DNA of 64,000 nucleotides from Epiperipatus broadwayi (Eukaryota > Onychophora > Udeonychophora > Euonychophora > Peripatidae), in assembly GCA_028023455.1 (NCBI GenBank), contig JAQFVV010012423.1, positions 1,689,273 to 1,753,272 of the forward strand. The letters run 5' to 3'. This document shows, one piece after another, positions 51,446 through 64,000 of this stretch (within the stretch, counting starts at the first letter, position 1; the number at the start of each line of letters is the position of its first letter). Under the pieces are notes generated by a model, which was not told where the DNA came from, did no database searches, and saw only the letters and a program-made list of their open reading frames with translations. The translations under genes and the position numbers were made by a program.

Positions 51446-51614
51446 ATATACTAATATTACTGTGTTTTTTAATAACGATGTTTGTTTAATTCAAATTCTT
51501 GTACCATATATTATCTTATTTAATGTTTGCTGATATTAATAAATATATGATTCAATTAGTTTTAATTATAAGTATGACGATAATGACACAAATATGGCTG
51601 TGATTATAAATAAC

Positions 51615-51660
51615 TAATAACAGTTATGTGCTAGCATAAGAGATGGGAATCATGCAAATG
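51615..51660 (-). mobile_element. End fragment of family FB-A
   Basis: taataacagttatg, ctagcataagagatgg and aatcatgcaaatg match the outer end block of the 42649-42868 copy; the rest is missing. Confidence 0.6.
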
Positions 51661-52881
51661 TTTTCCAGTAAAATAAACTTTATTTTAAATACAAGTACTC
51701 TCTGCTCATACCATTGTGAGATGTATTTTTATTGCTATTTAGCATTGCGTTAGGTATTTCAGTTTTTTATTTTAAAGTTTGTTTATTTACATTTTAAAAT
51801 TATTTAATACGTTTTTATACTGACAATTTTTTTTTTTAATTATTGTATTTTTAAACAAATTATATTTATTTTCAAAAATTTAAAAATTATATATACATAC
51901 TTGCATTTCAACATATTAATTAAATGAATGAACGAAATAAAACGATTCTACCTACCTTTTTTTTTTTACAGTATTTAGACTAATAAATTAAAATTAAAAA
52001 GTAACAAGTGGTGTTTGTGATTTGTTTAAACTTGAATAAATAAAATTTTGTTTGTTTAATTTAAAAGAATGCCAAAAGATGGCAGTAGTCTTTTGTCAAA
52101 ATTTTTACGCGAATAAAATTTATTTTACTTATACAAATTGTTGGTAGGGCATTTAAGATAATTAAAAAAAAAAAAACAGTCATCATTCTTCAATATATAT
52201 ATTATTTGATGAGTTGAGAACTAAAGATGGTTAATATTTTGAAAAAGGGGTAATAAAAATTATTCCAGAACAAATGAAACTGATAAAAACTTACGATCAA
52301 GATTTAAAGCGGAAATGGTTTGCGTATAATTTAAAATGTGTAGTTTAATCAATCTGCCTAATTTCTAGTTTCAGATTTTTTAAATGTAAAATAATGACTT
52401 TTTTTTTTTGTAAGTAAGAAATGGCGGTGAACTGAAATATCTATAAATATTTCAATTTTTAAAAATATTTGTCAGTGTAATCTGTTTAAAAGTAAACTTA
52501 ACAAGGCAATAGGGTAGTCTTATCAAGCGATCATATTTGACCATCGTCAGCAATAGCTCACCATTGCTTAATACAATTTTTTTTTTTGCATCCAATATCC
52601 AGTACTATATTATAAACTGTAACAATTTGTACTAGATATATGCTGTGGAATATCATAGCTGTAGGGTTAGGGTTAAGGCAGAGTTTTATCACAGCAGATC
52701 TAATACTTAAGTACCAACATAGCAATTTAACTTTTATTTATAGTATAAAATTATATAATGCCACAATATCATCGTTATTGCTAATTGCCTGCCAAAATTA
52801 GGTCTTAGAAATTAAACCATCACTCTTCTCAAAGTTTTTCTAGTTATTGGGGGCTTTTCAAAAACTTAATAGTTATCCCGG

Positions 52882-52883
<2 letters not shown>

Positions 52884-52912
<29 letters not shown>
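52884..52912 (+). repeat. (CT)n microsatellite
   Basis: About 14 clean CT units, followed by a T run. Confidence 0.9.
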
Positions 52913-52919
<7 letters not shown>

Positions 52920-53159
52920 CAGAGATCAACTAACTCTTAATAAATCTCCAAAATATCTTTTAGCATTTATCTATCTTGAAGTAAACAGTTAACTGGCATT
53001 CTATCACTGTTCAAGGGAACAGGGAAAATAAATGATAGATAAGTAATAGCAATAAAACAGAATTCTATTAAACTTTTAACTTAATGATTATTCATTGATG
53101 TGCTACATATGAGGTAGAACTTGGCTAGTAGCTTTAAGTATATCTTAGATATGTAATTA

Positions 53160-54602
53160 ATCTCATACATAATTATATACATTTAAGAATTGGAGTCAAT
53201 ATAAACTGTAATTTATTAGGTAAGTACTTTGGTATTAGAGCTGCAACATCGAGCATGTATTAGACCTACTGCATCTGTTCACATTTGTATCAATCCTGTG
53301 ATAACTTTGTAATCTTGGGATCTGAACAAAATAACATTCTTGTACATGACATTTTTTGGCAAAAAAAAATGTGTTCACAAATCTTGTACATGGTATTTTG
53401 GCAAGATTTACAAAGCTATCAGGAGGTTGATACGAATGTGGACAGGCACAGTAGACTAATTTATGCTCTGTGTTGCAGAACTAAAAGTAAATGAAAGTAA
53501 AAATATAATATGTTTATCATTTTCAATAAGAAATGTACAATTTTAAACCAGACATTCAAATATGTATGACTTGGACCCTAACAACATTTAATAACATTTG
53601 AAATTAAAAAAAAACAATGTGATTTGCAATCTTAATGAAGAATGACATTTGAAAGCAAAAAAAAATGTGATTTGCGATCTTAATGAAATGACAGCATTAC
53701 ACAAAAAAATTGTTAGTTTAATTACGCACTAAACAAACAGTAAATGATTTTAATTTTTAAATAATATTTATAAAAAGACATCAACTATAAGTACAACTTT
53801 CACACTAACAACTTTTAAGAACGACATTCCCAATCAAAAAAAAAATGTGATTTGCAATCTTAATGAAATGATGCCATTACACAAAAAAATGTTACTAAAC
53901 AAGATGATTTTAGTTTTTAAATATTTCTAAAAAGACATTAACTATATATACAACTTTTGCACTAACAACTTTTAAGAACAACATTTCCAATCAAAAAAAA
54001 AAGTGATTTGTGATCTTAATGAAATGTCGCCATTACACAAAAAAATTGTTACTAAACAAATAGTAAATGATTTTGGTTTTTAAATAATATTTATAAATAC
54101 ACATTAAGTATATTCATACCATATTTAGCATGTAATATATAACAGGAATTGTCTTGAAACAAAAAAATTTAATATTACTACAGAAAATGGAGATCTGTAT
54201 TAAAAAATTTCCCTCTAAAAATGTAGCATGTGATTGCAGAATATGCTGGGATTTTCAACTGTTATGCTAATAAATGTATTTTTTTTATAAACAAATTAAA
54301 CCAAAAAAAAAAAAAAAGGAACAAAAACCACATATATATATATATTAATTACAAGAATGAAAATGTCAAAGTATTATGAAAAAAGATTGCATTGTTAAAG
54401 AAAAACATTTCTACGCATATACTTGCAGGGTTTATTTCCTTTCAATTTGTCATCATCGTGACATTACACATTTATTGTGGGTATGAAAAGGACTCCTATC
54501 TCCCCTCCATTGCAGATTTAATACCAAGGTACCTCAATCTCATACATAATTATATACATTTAAGATTTGGAGTAAATATAAATTGTAATTTATTAGGTAA
54601 TG
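53160..54602 (+). repeat. Tandem array flanked by 63-bp direct repeats
   Basis: A unit containing gtgatttgc-atcttaatgaa, ccattacacaaaaaa and aacaacttttaagaac repeats with starts near 53619, 53667, 53847 and 54003 (spacings 48, 180 and 156). Outside it, the block catacataattatatacatt and its continuation to tttattaggtaa occurs at about 53161-53223 and again at 54538-54600 with few changes. The short frames over it (53285-53494, 54392-54649) have no family match. Confidence 0.8.
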
Positions 54603-56596
54603 TTACTTTTTTTCAAAAAAATATTTTAATTGATCATTATTATAAATAAGGAATTTATTTTGATTTTATAAATAAAAAGATGCAATTGATATTTAATTGC
54701 TTTGAACAGATTCGAATTCTGATAATGTAAAGACTTAGAAGTTTTGCCATTCTTTTAAGAGAGGCAAAAGTTTTGATGAACAGCAGTAACAACAAAATTT
54801 ATAAAGAATGAGTAACATGCAGGAAAAAGTTGAAGAGAAATTAGTAGTTTCTGTTTAAAAAAAACCAACAGCTCCAAGTTATAAGTTTTATGTTTTTTTT
54901 TTTTAAAAATAAAATAATAAAAATGTCATTTCAAACTAAAATATCAAATTATTCATGCAAAAAAATATTGCATTAGGATGATGATGATGACACTAGATTT
55001 CAAACCAAAGAAAGCATACAATGAATTGAGAATTCACTGTTTGTCCAACCCACTTTCTATTTTTTCATTTACTATCTTCAATACTCTTCCAAATTTATAT
55101 TTCAAAAGTTTGCAATGTTTCTTCTCTTTCTTAACTGTCCTAATTTCTAATCTCTATAAAACTACATTTCAAATGAAGCAGTTACTATGTCTCTTCATAA
55201 TTCTGGTCCACAATATATTTCTATTTATTTTCTGTATATTCATTACAATTTTTATTTCAGATAGAAAAGTGCTTAACACTTAAAGTTATATGATTTCCTG
55301 CTCGAGTACCATACCTAATTTTTTATCACCATTTAAAACATACTGTTTCAAGAAACTAACATCAATGATGGTCATGAACATTCTAATGATTTCCTGCTGA
55401 ATTTATCATTCTTTATAACTGAACTCAAGAGAATTATTTTTTAAACAAATGGACAAATTAGTGCCCACATTAAAAAACACTGATTAAACCAACAATATGA
55501 TCTCTTCACATCATTGGAATGCCTACAGTATTTAAGAATGCAATTATCTCTAGCCTTTTAATGGAAGTCAAATTATTTGCAAGACCAGAATGAAGTTTAA
55601 TTCTGCTAGAAACAATTATTCTGTATGAAGTGTAAAATAATTTTTGAAGTCCAGTGTGTGAGAAGAACAAAAAAAACCAAATAAGATCTTAGCAATTGAT
55701 TTTTTATCCCCCCCCCCCAGATCTTTATAATATATTGTATGTATGTTAAGTTTTCCTCCTGAAAGTAGGTTATGATGAGTAAGTATTGTAGCAATTCTAT
55801 TTGACTATTCTTACTATTTGTAATCACTAAAACATATCTTAGAATCCCAAGTTTGTAGGGAGATTCTTGAAGAGATGTTTGTCTTCAAAAGATTATTTAT
55901 ATTATAAGGTTGAATTATCTTTTTATATCCAGATCTTTGACTTCTGCAGATGTACATATATCAAAATTTAATGAAAAGTTAATCTTTTATATCAGGATTC
56001 TCTGCATTAATGTTTGATCATTCTTATTTTGAATATCTTAAATTTCTAGTGTACTTTAAATATTTTCACATTATATCCACACTGTATGTGTGAAAAATAT
56101 CAAAATGCACTAAGCAAGGAATTTAAGATATTCAAAATAAGAATTCTATATTAGTATTGAAAATTCTTACTTTGAGTATTTTTGGTTTTTTGCTGAGTGC
56201 AGTTTTGATATTTTCACATTGTATTCATAATTTAAATGTAAATATTAAAAGTGCAATACACAAGAAATCTAAGAGTCTTCAAATTTTAATATAGAGAATG
56301 GGGGGGGGGTAATTTTATATTGGAATATTTTAAGAGATTGCTTATCTAAATGAAATTTTTTTTTACATTATATCTATATACACATTTTTATATACATTAA
56401 AAGAAAGAAATATATATTTTTTAAAATTGCATTATTTATACCATTTCAAAAATATACACTATTTTATTTTATTATTTTTAAATTAAAATGTTTATGAATT
56501 AATACATTTAAATATTATTATATATTGTAAACATTTCCAATGTGATAATAAGTACTATTGTTTTCTTAAGTAGTCATAATTATTATTGTTTTGCAG

Positions 56597-56722
56597 CTGT
56601 GGCGGATGCCTACTCACAGCCCTCTCTCACAGAAGAATGTTGTGCATGTGATGAAGCTAAATATGAAATTACATTTAAAGGACTTTGGTCACGACAAACC
56701 CATCCAAAAGACTTTCCAACAA
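56597..56722 (+). CDS. SPON1: F-spondin exon C: start of Spondin_N domain
   Basis: A 126-bp exon with a good acceptor (attattgttttgcag) and donor acaa/gtaaga. Its first two bases complete an Ala codon from exon B, followed by 41 codons and one base (phase 1). It reads VADAYSQPSLTEECCACDEA, then KYEITFKGLWSRQTHPKDFP. The C-C-A-C cluster, the K-Y-x-[IL]-T-F strand, and W-S-x-x-T-H-P-K-D-[FY]-P are hallmarks of the Spondin_N start in F-spondin and mindin. The ending matches the family without a gap to exon D. The chance open frame extends both ways past the splice sites. Confidence 0.95.
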
Positions 56723-59700
56723 GTAAGAATTAAATGTGTTATATATGTATAGAACATTTTATTGTAAATGTGTAGCCTGTATGCAAATTATCTTTAATTT
56801 GATTATAAAATAATAAATTTATTTGAAGATTTATATTTACCAATTAAGCAAATTCATAAAGTATAAGCTTCAACAAAAATTTACAGCCATTCAAAGCAAG
56901 CACTACTAGTAACATGATATTCAAAATATATTGCAGCTCTTCCTGTGTTTGCTACATCATTTCCTTGATAATTTTTTCTATTGGAGTTAAAAGTCCATTC
57001 TTCAGGATATCAACATTTGTTATTAGACTGTTGTATTCAGGAATCTTGGAGAATCTTTAACGAAATAAATTCAAGATGTATATGCTTTTTCTGTAGCTAC
57101 ATAATGATTGAGAGAGAAGGATAAACAATGTATACCTGAGATAGATGGTGACATAAATGATATATATTATTTCTATGCCATCCATTATTTCTTTGACAAA
57201 ATTTTTTTATTTTATTTTGTTAAATATGATTTTTTTTACTTCTACATTACAGGCGTTTTTATACCTGCACTTATATATATATATAATGTATAGGGGGTTT
57301 GAACTCAGATTTTTACACGATTGTCAACCATCCATGCTATCTCATACTGCTCGATACACTTGATCACACGCATGTCAAAAAGATAAATAATCACCATTAT
57401 TCATATTTCATGCTAAACCAACCCTCGTTAGTTGGTCCGAATTATCATCATACAAATATACAATCAAAGCTCAGGTTATAGTATGATAGCCAATCTTCAT
57501 ACTTTAATGGACAGGCTCCAAACCACTCTACCCCACAATTCTTCAGCCATTAAAGCTTAGCTTATATTAAGATAGCCAATCTTCATACTTTAATGGACAG
57601 GCTTCAAACCACTCCACCCCACAACTCTTCAGCCATGTGTATGGAGATGATAATCTGACCAACTGAGAATACTGGTTTAGCACAAAATACATATATTGGT
57701 TATTATTTATTTTTTTGACATGTGTGTGATCAAGTGTATCAGAGGTATGAGATAGCATGGATGGCTGAGAATCATGTGAAAATCTGAGTTCAAACTCCCT
57801 TTATTTTTTTAAATGATATTTGTTTACTATTTCTACAAATTATAACTTTTTATTTAAAATATATTTACATTAATAATTTTCTATTTACTGTCTATATATA
57901 ATAAAATATATTCTACCAAAGTATGTGGACAATTATTAACTACTACAGTAATAAATCTTTGTTACAGTATAATATTTGTTCCTTTGGACCAGGCTTTTAA
58001 CACAACATATCTTTGTTAAAGTACAACTATGGTAAATATCCACCGTAGTCATGTTTTGACCAAGTTATGCTGCATCGAAAGTCTGGCTCAGCAAAGTGAC
58101 AAATATTGTTTTCTGCCAAATATTTTTTAACATAATAGTTGATCTTTATATATATATTGCAACAATAGCTGGATTAGAATATGGGTGCTAAAGGAAGTAA
58201 AAGGCAATAATGATTACAAAAGAGGGTTTATTGTGATTGTTATTGTGAATTAAATTAATAGATGCGAGAAAATTTATAGATATACATTCAAACCCTGTCA
58301 CAAAAGAGTGTGAGTGAAATACATTAACCATTTAAAGGTGTGAACTTATACATATATATATTTATTACATGTGTTGTTGTGATTGTTGCATAAAATTAGT
58401 TACTAACAGATAGATTTGTATGTGAAGATGAAGAGGAACGGTTATGTACGGAGTTGTATTTTATATATACATTTTTTTGTTTTATATATTTTTGTTGTTT
58501 ATTATCATAAGTTATAGTTATTTAAATAATGTCATTAGTAGTGCATGTTTTTAATGAAAGCAAATTAAACATATAAGGCTGGAAAGTAATAAAAAGAATT
58601 GCAAGTTGTGCTATGGGCGATTTCTGTTAATTCACTTGTCAGAATTCCAAAAACTGGCCATTTAGTATTTTGGAACAATGGAAATCTGATCATGCTAAAA
58701 GCATTCCTGAGCTAATGATCATCAGCATATGGATAGAAAAAAAAAGCGAGGTGAAAGAGAGATAAAAGAAAAGAACTATCTTTTTTTTTTATTTTAGAGT
58801 GATTCGGAAAAAACGGTTATAGAGAAAGAAGCACGGAAAGAAAATTTAAAAAAAAAGTGATTTTATTAATTAATAAAAAATAATAAGAATAGACACCATT
58901 GGAATGCTGGGGTAAAAGAATCATGTGGATTCATTAAACCGGCCCAGTATACAGCTATTTTATGACCTGCCTGACCTTTATCTATGGAGATTTTAGCCAT
59001 CTATTTCAAGCAAGTGAAATGATCATGGAACTCCAAACAGCAAGAAATTTTGTGCAATCAATTTTAGAATCATCTACTTAACCTCTAGGATGGATTATTG
59101 TATGTGAAAATGTTATGGAATCTTTCATCATCTTTCAGGCCAACAATTCTCACTAGGACAATCGCCATTAGAATACTGTAAGCTTACAGATCATCAGCCT
59201 TAAACACACGAATGTTCACTCTCAAATGAGGTAACTTTGACTTTATATATATTAAATGAATGTATAATAATAAATTAAGAAATATGCACTTTGTCCCAAC
59301 TTAAAGAAAGTAATTGTAGAAATAGATTAAATTATTTAATAAATATAACTCTCACATATAGTTGCACCCTTTCGTGAATGTGTATATTGTTATTATATAT
59401 ATGTATCAGAATGAATGAGTCATATGTTTGAGATATTAATATATACATGTATTAATAAATCTTAGAATTTGAACTATAACTTGTGTATTTATTTAAATTA
59501 CGAGATTCTTATAACTTCTGAGTTATTATTTTTAAAAGCTTACTGATATTCATGACTGTATATTTATAAAAGAAATAAAATAATAAGATTCATAGGGCAG
59601 ATAGGAAAATTATAAAGGTATATAAATGACATTTCTTTTTAAGATAACCTTGGCTTCATTCTCCCAATAGACACTGTCTCCCAGAACTTGTGATTGAGCT

Positions 59701-62209
59701 AGTTAGGATAAGGCACCTGATAAGGTCTACTGGAATCTTTTTTTTTCATTTTCGAGGGGTATAATTCTTATTAATTGGTAATATTGGCATTTGAGATCGG
59801 ACATGCGATGCTCATAAATATACCTACTCAAAGCAAGGGTTAGTAACCTGTTTTTACTTAAATTATTAGAATAGGATCATGGGTAGACTGTTAAAATATA
59901 TTGTAATGGTATGGATAATTTAGGGATGAATTCAAGGTGAATATGAGAAGTTGGAAAACCATCATCATCCCCACATTTAATAATCAAATTTAAATACAAA
60001 AGAAATAAGCATGAGAGATTAGCAAAGAAGTAAACTACCTATAATTTTACTTGACATTAAACAAATCAAATTATTCATCATCAAGGGAGTCTATTATAGA
60101 TAGGCTAATTATCTGGTCACTGCCAAACTTTGGACAGATTATATAAACAGTAATTTGGATGTACATACTTAAGTGCTAATCCATCACTCATAATAAAAAA
60201 ATAATATTGAGATAATAAAACATGCTGGTCATCGTCAATGCTCTGGCCATATAATACCATTAATGTACTGGTCAACTGTAAACATAATTTCTAATCAAAA
60301 ATATGTAAAATGTAGTACCTGTACTATATCTTCATACTATACATGGTTATCATATCCAATACACAAACATAACTCCAATATACATATAACTAACCATTAT
60401 GCACTAATCTAGCTCAGTGAGTGAGCAAGAAATATTAATATATAATATTTTAAACCTATTTTAATATTAAATAAATTCCTGGAATAACTTAAAACAATAA
60501 AATATAAATTTATTAATTAGAAACAATAACAATAAAACAGAATTAAGGTGTGTTAAGTATGCTATAAATAAATTCATTATTCTGATTTTGATTAAAAATA
60601 ATACACTAAAATATGCTATTACATTGTAATTTACAGATATTTTAATATGTTTACACCTATATATAAGCACACAGACATGCTGTATAATAATATAAAATTA
60701 ACATATTAGAATTGTCATAAACTAATAAAAAAATTTATTTTAATAATATATAAATAATGACTGATTTAACATATATATATATGGGTACCCATTCGAATGT
60801 GTCATACACTTGCATTTGTATTCTAGGATATTTCATTTATCAAAAAAAAAATAAACTTATTAAATCAATACTATTAAATTTTTACAAGACAATTATTTCA
60901 ATGTTGAAAATATCTTTAAAATGCACACATATGTGCATATTTTAATATAATAAAAAAAAAATGAATTTTAAAATAAATCAATGTTATTAGTCCATTATTT
61001 TTAATTATAAATAAAAGTTTTAAAAGAATACACTATCTTTAGGTCCACTTAAAAGTTTTTTCAAAACTGTTTGACCATTGTTTCTTCATTTCCCACATAT
61101 AAGAAAGATTTCTGAGTTACTTTTCTATTTTCAGAATGAAATCTTTTATGAATAATAACATGAATAAATCCTCTAGAGACAAATATTTATTCTCATTTTT
61201 TTTCTTTATTTTTAGTTGAATAATTTAGTCAAAAGTTATTTACTTTTAAAACTTGCTGTAAGTATTTAAAATAATGTCATTCTTTAAAGTAATGTCATTT
61301 TCAATATATATATATATTTACTCACCAGATAATATCTAAATGCACTTTATATATACAATGCAGTAACTTGGTCTAGACTTCTCTGCATAGATAAAACAGC
61401 ATATGTATAAAACCATAACATAGCAATCCATCAGTAAGTCAACTAGCACTGGAATCTTGGTAAGATTGTCCATTATAATCATGTCTGGGTAACTGTTGGC
61501 AGTCAGTCTTCAGTCTCCAGGCAACCAAGCCATCTATTACACACATATGGGCTATGAACCACAGAAAAGCAAGGTCTATTTTCATATGAATTCAAACTCT
61601 ATCATTGTGAAACTAGAAGTATCTGGCTTACATACTATATCTGCCTCCTCTCAGATTCACCTTTTATAGTTTATGGTGAAATTTTAAAACAATTACGTTT
61701 TTTTTTTTTTATCTTGATTAAAAAAAAAAAAAATTAATGACTCCTTTCAATTAAAACCAAACTTTTATCTAAAAGTATTTTTTAATCCATGAAACAAAAA
61801 TCAGGTTACAGAATATAAAATCAAAATATATTATACTAATTTTATCAAAAGCTTTAGTTTAAAAAAAATCCGATATGGGAATTTTTATAATTACCGGTAT
61901 TATCTATTTTAACATGGAAACAAGCTTGTTTTAGAGTTTTTTTAATTATCAAAATCAGAATTAAATAAGCATTAAATAGACGTTTTTAAATGTTTAATGT
62001 ATAATAATTTTTTAAATTCAAAATTATTATTTAACCCTTAACTGTTATTTTACTGTATTTCAAATAAATATCTACAAAAACTTTAGTTTGTATTCATTTT
62101 TATATATATATGCACACATACTCACCACTATGTTGTTGTACCCATGGGACATATAACTGTCTCAATATATATGCATACACATTTATTATATTCTGCATTA
62201 ATTTAATAG
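56723..62209 (+). other. SPON1: F-spondin intron 3 (5487 bp, phase 1)
   Basis: GT at 56723, AG at 62208-62209 (weak pyrimidine tract, tttaatag). It contains the FB-B hairpin at 57293-57800. More complex, possibly repeat-derived patches lie at 58590-59230, 59640-59790 and 61360-61680, none with an open frame or a family I can name. The remainder is AT-rich. Confidence 0.85.
57293..57800. mobile_element. Fold-back element, family FB-B, with about 165-bp arms
   Basis: The left arm (57293-57462) starts gggggtttgaactcagattt and contains catccatgctatctcata and gttagttggtccgaatta. The right arm (57637-57800) is its inverse, with taatctgaccaactga, tatgagatagcatggatgg and aaatctgagttcaaactccc. Between them a 66-bp block is tandemly duplicated (57485-57550 and 57571-57636, starting gatagccaatcttcatac). 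The right end has a B-box-like gagttcaaactcc. No TSD found. Three overlapping short frames here are artefacts. Confidence 0.85.
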
Positions 62210-62361
62210 ATGAGTGGTTAACTCATTTTTCTGATGTGATTGGAGCTTCTCATAATGCCAAATTTCGTATGTGGGATTTTGGAGGTTATGCATCTGATGG
62301 TCTGAAGCAAGTAGCAGAATGGGGATCAACTCGGAAAATGGAGGCTGAACTTAAAACCAAA
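62210..62361 (+). CDS. SPON1: F-spondin exon D: Spondin_N domain, second segment
   Basis: A 152-bp exon; acceptor atttaatag, donor aaa/gtaaga. Its first two bases complete an Asn codon, followed by 50 codons ending on a codon boundary (phase 0). It reads EWLTHFSDVIGASHNAKF, then RMWDFGGYASDGLKQVAEWG. The F-S-x-x-I-G-x-S-H block and the W-[DE]-[FY]-G-G-Y-A-S-[DE]-G-[LV]-K-Q-V-A-E block are strongly conserved in F-spondins. It continues exon C without gap. The rest of the spondin domain and the thrombospondin type 1 repeats must be downstream of the window. The open frame around it (62110-62415) overruns both splice sites. Confidence 0.95.
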
Positions 62362-63880
62362 GTAAGAAACTTTGTATTATGCTTTCCTTTAATAAATATA
62401 AATCCTTATATATAATAATACAATTGATTTTAAATAAATGTATATATATTATTTAAAAGTATTTTGTAAATAGTCATCTATTATTACTAATTAATTTGAA
62501 AAACATTGTACATATTGACATATTTCACATTTTCAATAATATATCTACAAAATATCATGTGACTTTTTCAGCTTAAGTTTAACATTTTTTCCAAAAGCAT
62601 TTCCCTTGATTGTATTCTACAACCATCTGCTGTAATCATAAGTGACATTAGATACTAGATAGTAATGCTATAAAATCTATATTCCCAGACAATTTGTCTT
62701 TTGCTTTTGTCAATAATAACTTAAAATTCAAAATTAGAATTAAATCATTTATCCATCTAACAGCCATCCTAATTTCTTTTACATTATTTGAACAAATAGA
62801 TGGATATTTAAAAAACGTATAATGTTTGAACCCAAACTAATGAATTCACTTGCATAGTTACATAGAATCTTATACTCATTCAGTAATTGTATGTTTTAGC
62901 AACATCAAAATAATGCTTACTGTAGTCCTATATACCATTTGGCTATGAAGACTAATATATTTTATTACAAAGGAATTATTTTTTAAAAAAAAGTATTTAC
63001 ACTTATCAATATTGTGCCAGTCAAAACATGCTGATCCATCTAACATGGCTGGGACTGAAGAAATGCACCCCAAATTCAATTAAGCCCAAGATTTAGGGCA
63101 GGTACCAGCCTGGGTTTGAACTCATTCACCAAGTCCCAGCTCAAACACCCAATGAATAACATATGATAACGGCACAAGGAATTCATTCTTTAGTCCAGCC
63201 CATTAGCAAATTGAGAGACAATGAGATTTGCACAACTATTACAGCATTACTTAACCAAGGATATAGTTTAAATTCATGAAACTATCATCGAGAGTATTTA
63301 AAATATTAACAGAGGGTTTGAACCCCATTCCTAAACCTGATAGGAAAGCATATGTCTGGTTGGATTTATGGAAGTGGAAGAAAAACAATTTGAACACTCA
63401 AATAAGTTAGGTAACAAATATAGTTTAATAATCTAATGATTAAAATAATAAATTGACTATGTACATTGGTATGTGCGTGAATGAGCAGTCTACTACAATT
63501 ATAAATTGTACATAAAGAAACTCATGTTAACGGTTCTCATATGCTTTTTATAGACAAATTAACATATATACACAAAGTTTTAGTGGGTCCAATATTACAA
63601 TGCCAATCATTAATACATAATATTACCTTATATTGCTATTAACACTTTTAATCTATGGACATGGAAAGTCATGACCAACATATGGTTCCAGGGAGTGTTC
63701 CTGGATTAATTACATATATAAAAAAGCTACTGTCATGCCACTGTGGTTGTAAAATAAATACATTTAAAATTACATTTTTGGTATCCAACAAAATATCTTT
63801 AAACGATTCTTTTAGTTAACACTGGTGAGAAGAACACTTTGCTTTCCCCAAAGCATATACTTGTAAAATAAAGGAATAAT
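62362..63880 (+). other. SPON1: F-spondin intron 4, partial (phase 0)
   Basis: Starts gtaaga. 63020-63400 is more complex and has two B-box-like blocks (gggtttgaactcattc near 63112, gggtttgaaccccattc near 63315), hinting at decayed tRNA-derived repeats without clear ends. Otherwise AT-rich with no exon seen. Confidence 0.6.
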
Positions 63881-64000
63881 TTAAAAGAAAAGGTAAGGAT
63901 TGTAGAAAATTTAGTAATTATAGACTGATAGTGGTAAATAAAGTTTTTTCATATATGGTGGCTGGAAGAGTTGCAAAATGGATGAAAGAAAATAATGTAG
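63881..64000 (+). mobile_element. Second copy of the CR1/L2-type LINE, cut by window end
   Basis: Reads (with one frameshift) KGKDCRKFSNYR and VAGRVAKWMKENNV, matching KGKGKDHKKLNNYRD and VVGRVAKWMEENN of the copy at 3022-3142 in protein and DNA. It begins within the RT, so this copy is 5'-truncated or its earlier part is unrecognisable. Confidence 0.8.

Noticed and set aside
53160-54602. LTR retrotransposon with 63-bp terminal repeats
   Set aside because: The interior is a non-coding tandem array, the repeats are far too short for LTRs and lack TG...CA ends.
57108-57481. Three overlapping + strand short proteins
   Set aside because: They lie in a T-rich stretch and in the left arm of the FB-B hairpin.

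Overview
This window reads as a stretch of an animal nuclear genome. It is very AT-rich (by eye about three quarters A+T), has spliced short exons, and is packed with non-LTR retrotransposon fossils, tRNA-like SINEs, fold-back repeats and TA/TAT microsatellites. The protein-coding content matches F-spondin (SPON1). That, with the repeat style, suggests a lophotrochozoan, most likely a cephalopod mollusc such as an octopus. The species call is inference; the metazoan call is firm.

One real gene is visible, on the + strand. Four exons (19891-20024, 22412-22485, 56597-56722, 62210-62361) join through canonical AG/GT splice sites into one continuous frame of 162 residues. They encode the end of the Reeler domain (exons A and B) and the start of the Spondin_N domain (exons C and D). 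Intron phases are 2, 1, 1 and then 0. The introns are about 2.4 kb, 34.1 kb and 5.5 kb. Exons for the signal peptide and start of Reeler, and for the rest of the spondin domain and the thrombospondin repeats, were not found here and should lie outside.

Layout: 1-3375 is a decayed CR1/L2-type LINE (ORF1 with SGNH-esterase motif, then AP endonuclease and partial RT). 3376-18277 is non-coding with fold-back insertions. 18278-19700 is a second LINE fossil, ending about 190 bp before exon A. Intron 2 (22486-56596) holds a reverse-strand jockey-like RT scrap, a roughly 1-kb near-perfect palindrome (27114-28122), a pure (TAT)n tract of about 129 units, an orphan coding-like patch (31502-31911), three short tRNA-derived SINEs with target-site duplications (TSDs), an RTE-type LINE (48690-51030) and several tandem repeats. 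Intron 3 has a long-arm fold-back element 570 bp after exon C. At 63881 a second copy of the first LINE family begins and runs off the window.

The most interesting non-genic theme is a family of fold-back elements, here called FB-A, with ends near CATCACATGATCAC and GAGTTTTGCCTA. Individual copies are flanked by perfect 12-14 bp TSDs. An unrelated fold-back at 9137-9371 has a 17-bp TSD. TSDs this long and variable are expected from LINE-type target-primed insertion rather than from a cut-and-paste MITE. These insertions give the F-spondin introns several long self-complementary RNA segments.
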